DNA of 64,000 nt from Oligosphaera ethanolica (GTDB lineage Bacteria > Verrucomicrobiota > Lentisphaeria > Oligosphaerales > Oligosphaeraceae). The stretch is from assembly GCF_030814695.1 (NCBI RefSeq), contig NZ_JAUSVL010000001.1, positions 1,524,227 through 1,588,226 on the forward strand, read 5' to 3'. The stretch's first letter is position 1. Below: more notes on the stretch, generated by a model, which saw only the letters and a program-made list of their open reading frames with translations, did no database searches and was not told where the DNA came from. The stretch is not shown here.

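Noticed and set aside
1-64000. tRNA, rRNA, transposase, phage or attachment sites
   Set aside because: None recognised on either strand by reading; a covariance-model scan was not possible.

Overview
The window carries one short group of ordinary genes (about 1-10,100) and then one gene that fills everything else. The small genes are typical of a moderately GC-rich Gram-negative-type bacterium. Three things suggest the PVC superphylum (Lentisphaerota, Kiritimatiellota or Verrucomicrobiota): the ceramidase-like hydrolase, the interspersed 'ATCCACAGATTACGCAG' repeats with GC-rich hairpins, and the huge LamG plus thrombospondin-type-3-repeat surface protein. This is inference from gene style only; no rRNA or other phylogenetic marker was examined.

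Layout. 1-783 (+): C-terminal part of a five-bladed beta-propeller glycoside hydrolase (GH43/GH130-like). 938-2260 (-): neutral ceramidase-like hydrolase. 2261-2573: divergent promoter region. 2574-3836 and 3833-7612 (+): sbcD-sbcC, an ATGA-overlapping operon for the Mre11/Rad50-type nuclease; the sbcC stop codon lies inside a 9-bp minisatellite. 7732-8050: three copies of a 109/110-bp repeat, each with a terminator-like hairpin facing the minus strand. 8072-10105 (-): an EF-G paralogue of the EF-G2 kind. 10134-10216: a rho-independent terminator and a second hairpin. 10229-64000 (-): a giant gene, still open at the right-hand edge, of about 53.8 kb and roughly 17,900 codons in this window.

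The giant protein, read from its visible N-terminal side (64,000) to its C-terminus (10,229): unrecognised beta-rich modules with a helical insert; fibronectin-III-like modules; seven LamG/TSP3 units, with a C-type lectin domain between the fifth and sixth; a block of 12 LamG/TSP3 units that are nearly identical at DNA level (304-, 342- and 332-codon units, with a duplicated 3,762-bp higher-order block); eleven diverged LamG/TSP3 units; a complete subtilisin-type protease with its own prodomain; seven more LamG/TSP3 units; Ig-like modules; a PPC-like domain; and a C-terminal 'GWN...GYW' module. Two beta-sandwich inserts interrupt the LamG/TSP3 train. About 37 LamG-like units can be counted.

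The giant reading frame is broken once, near 13,915-13,922, by a perfect tandem duplication of CGCT. Removing one copy joins the two frames into seamless protein sequence. The gene is therefore best read as one long surface or secreted, calcium-binding, glycan-binding protein with a built-in protease and a recent 4-bp slippage (biological or assembly-derived). No CRISPR, tRNA, rRNA or transposase was seen.
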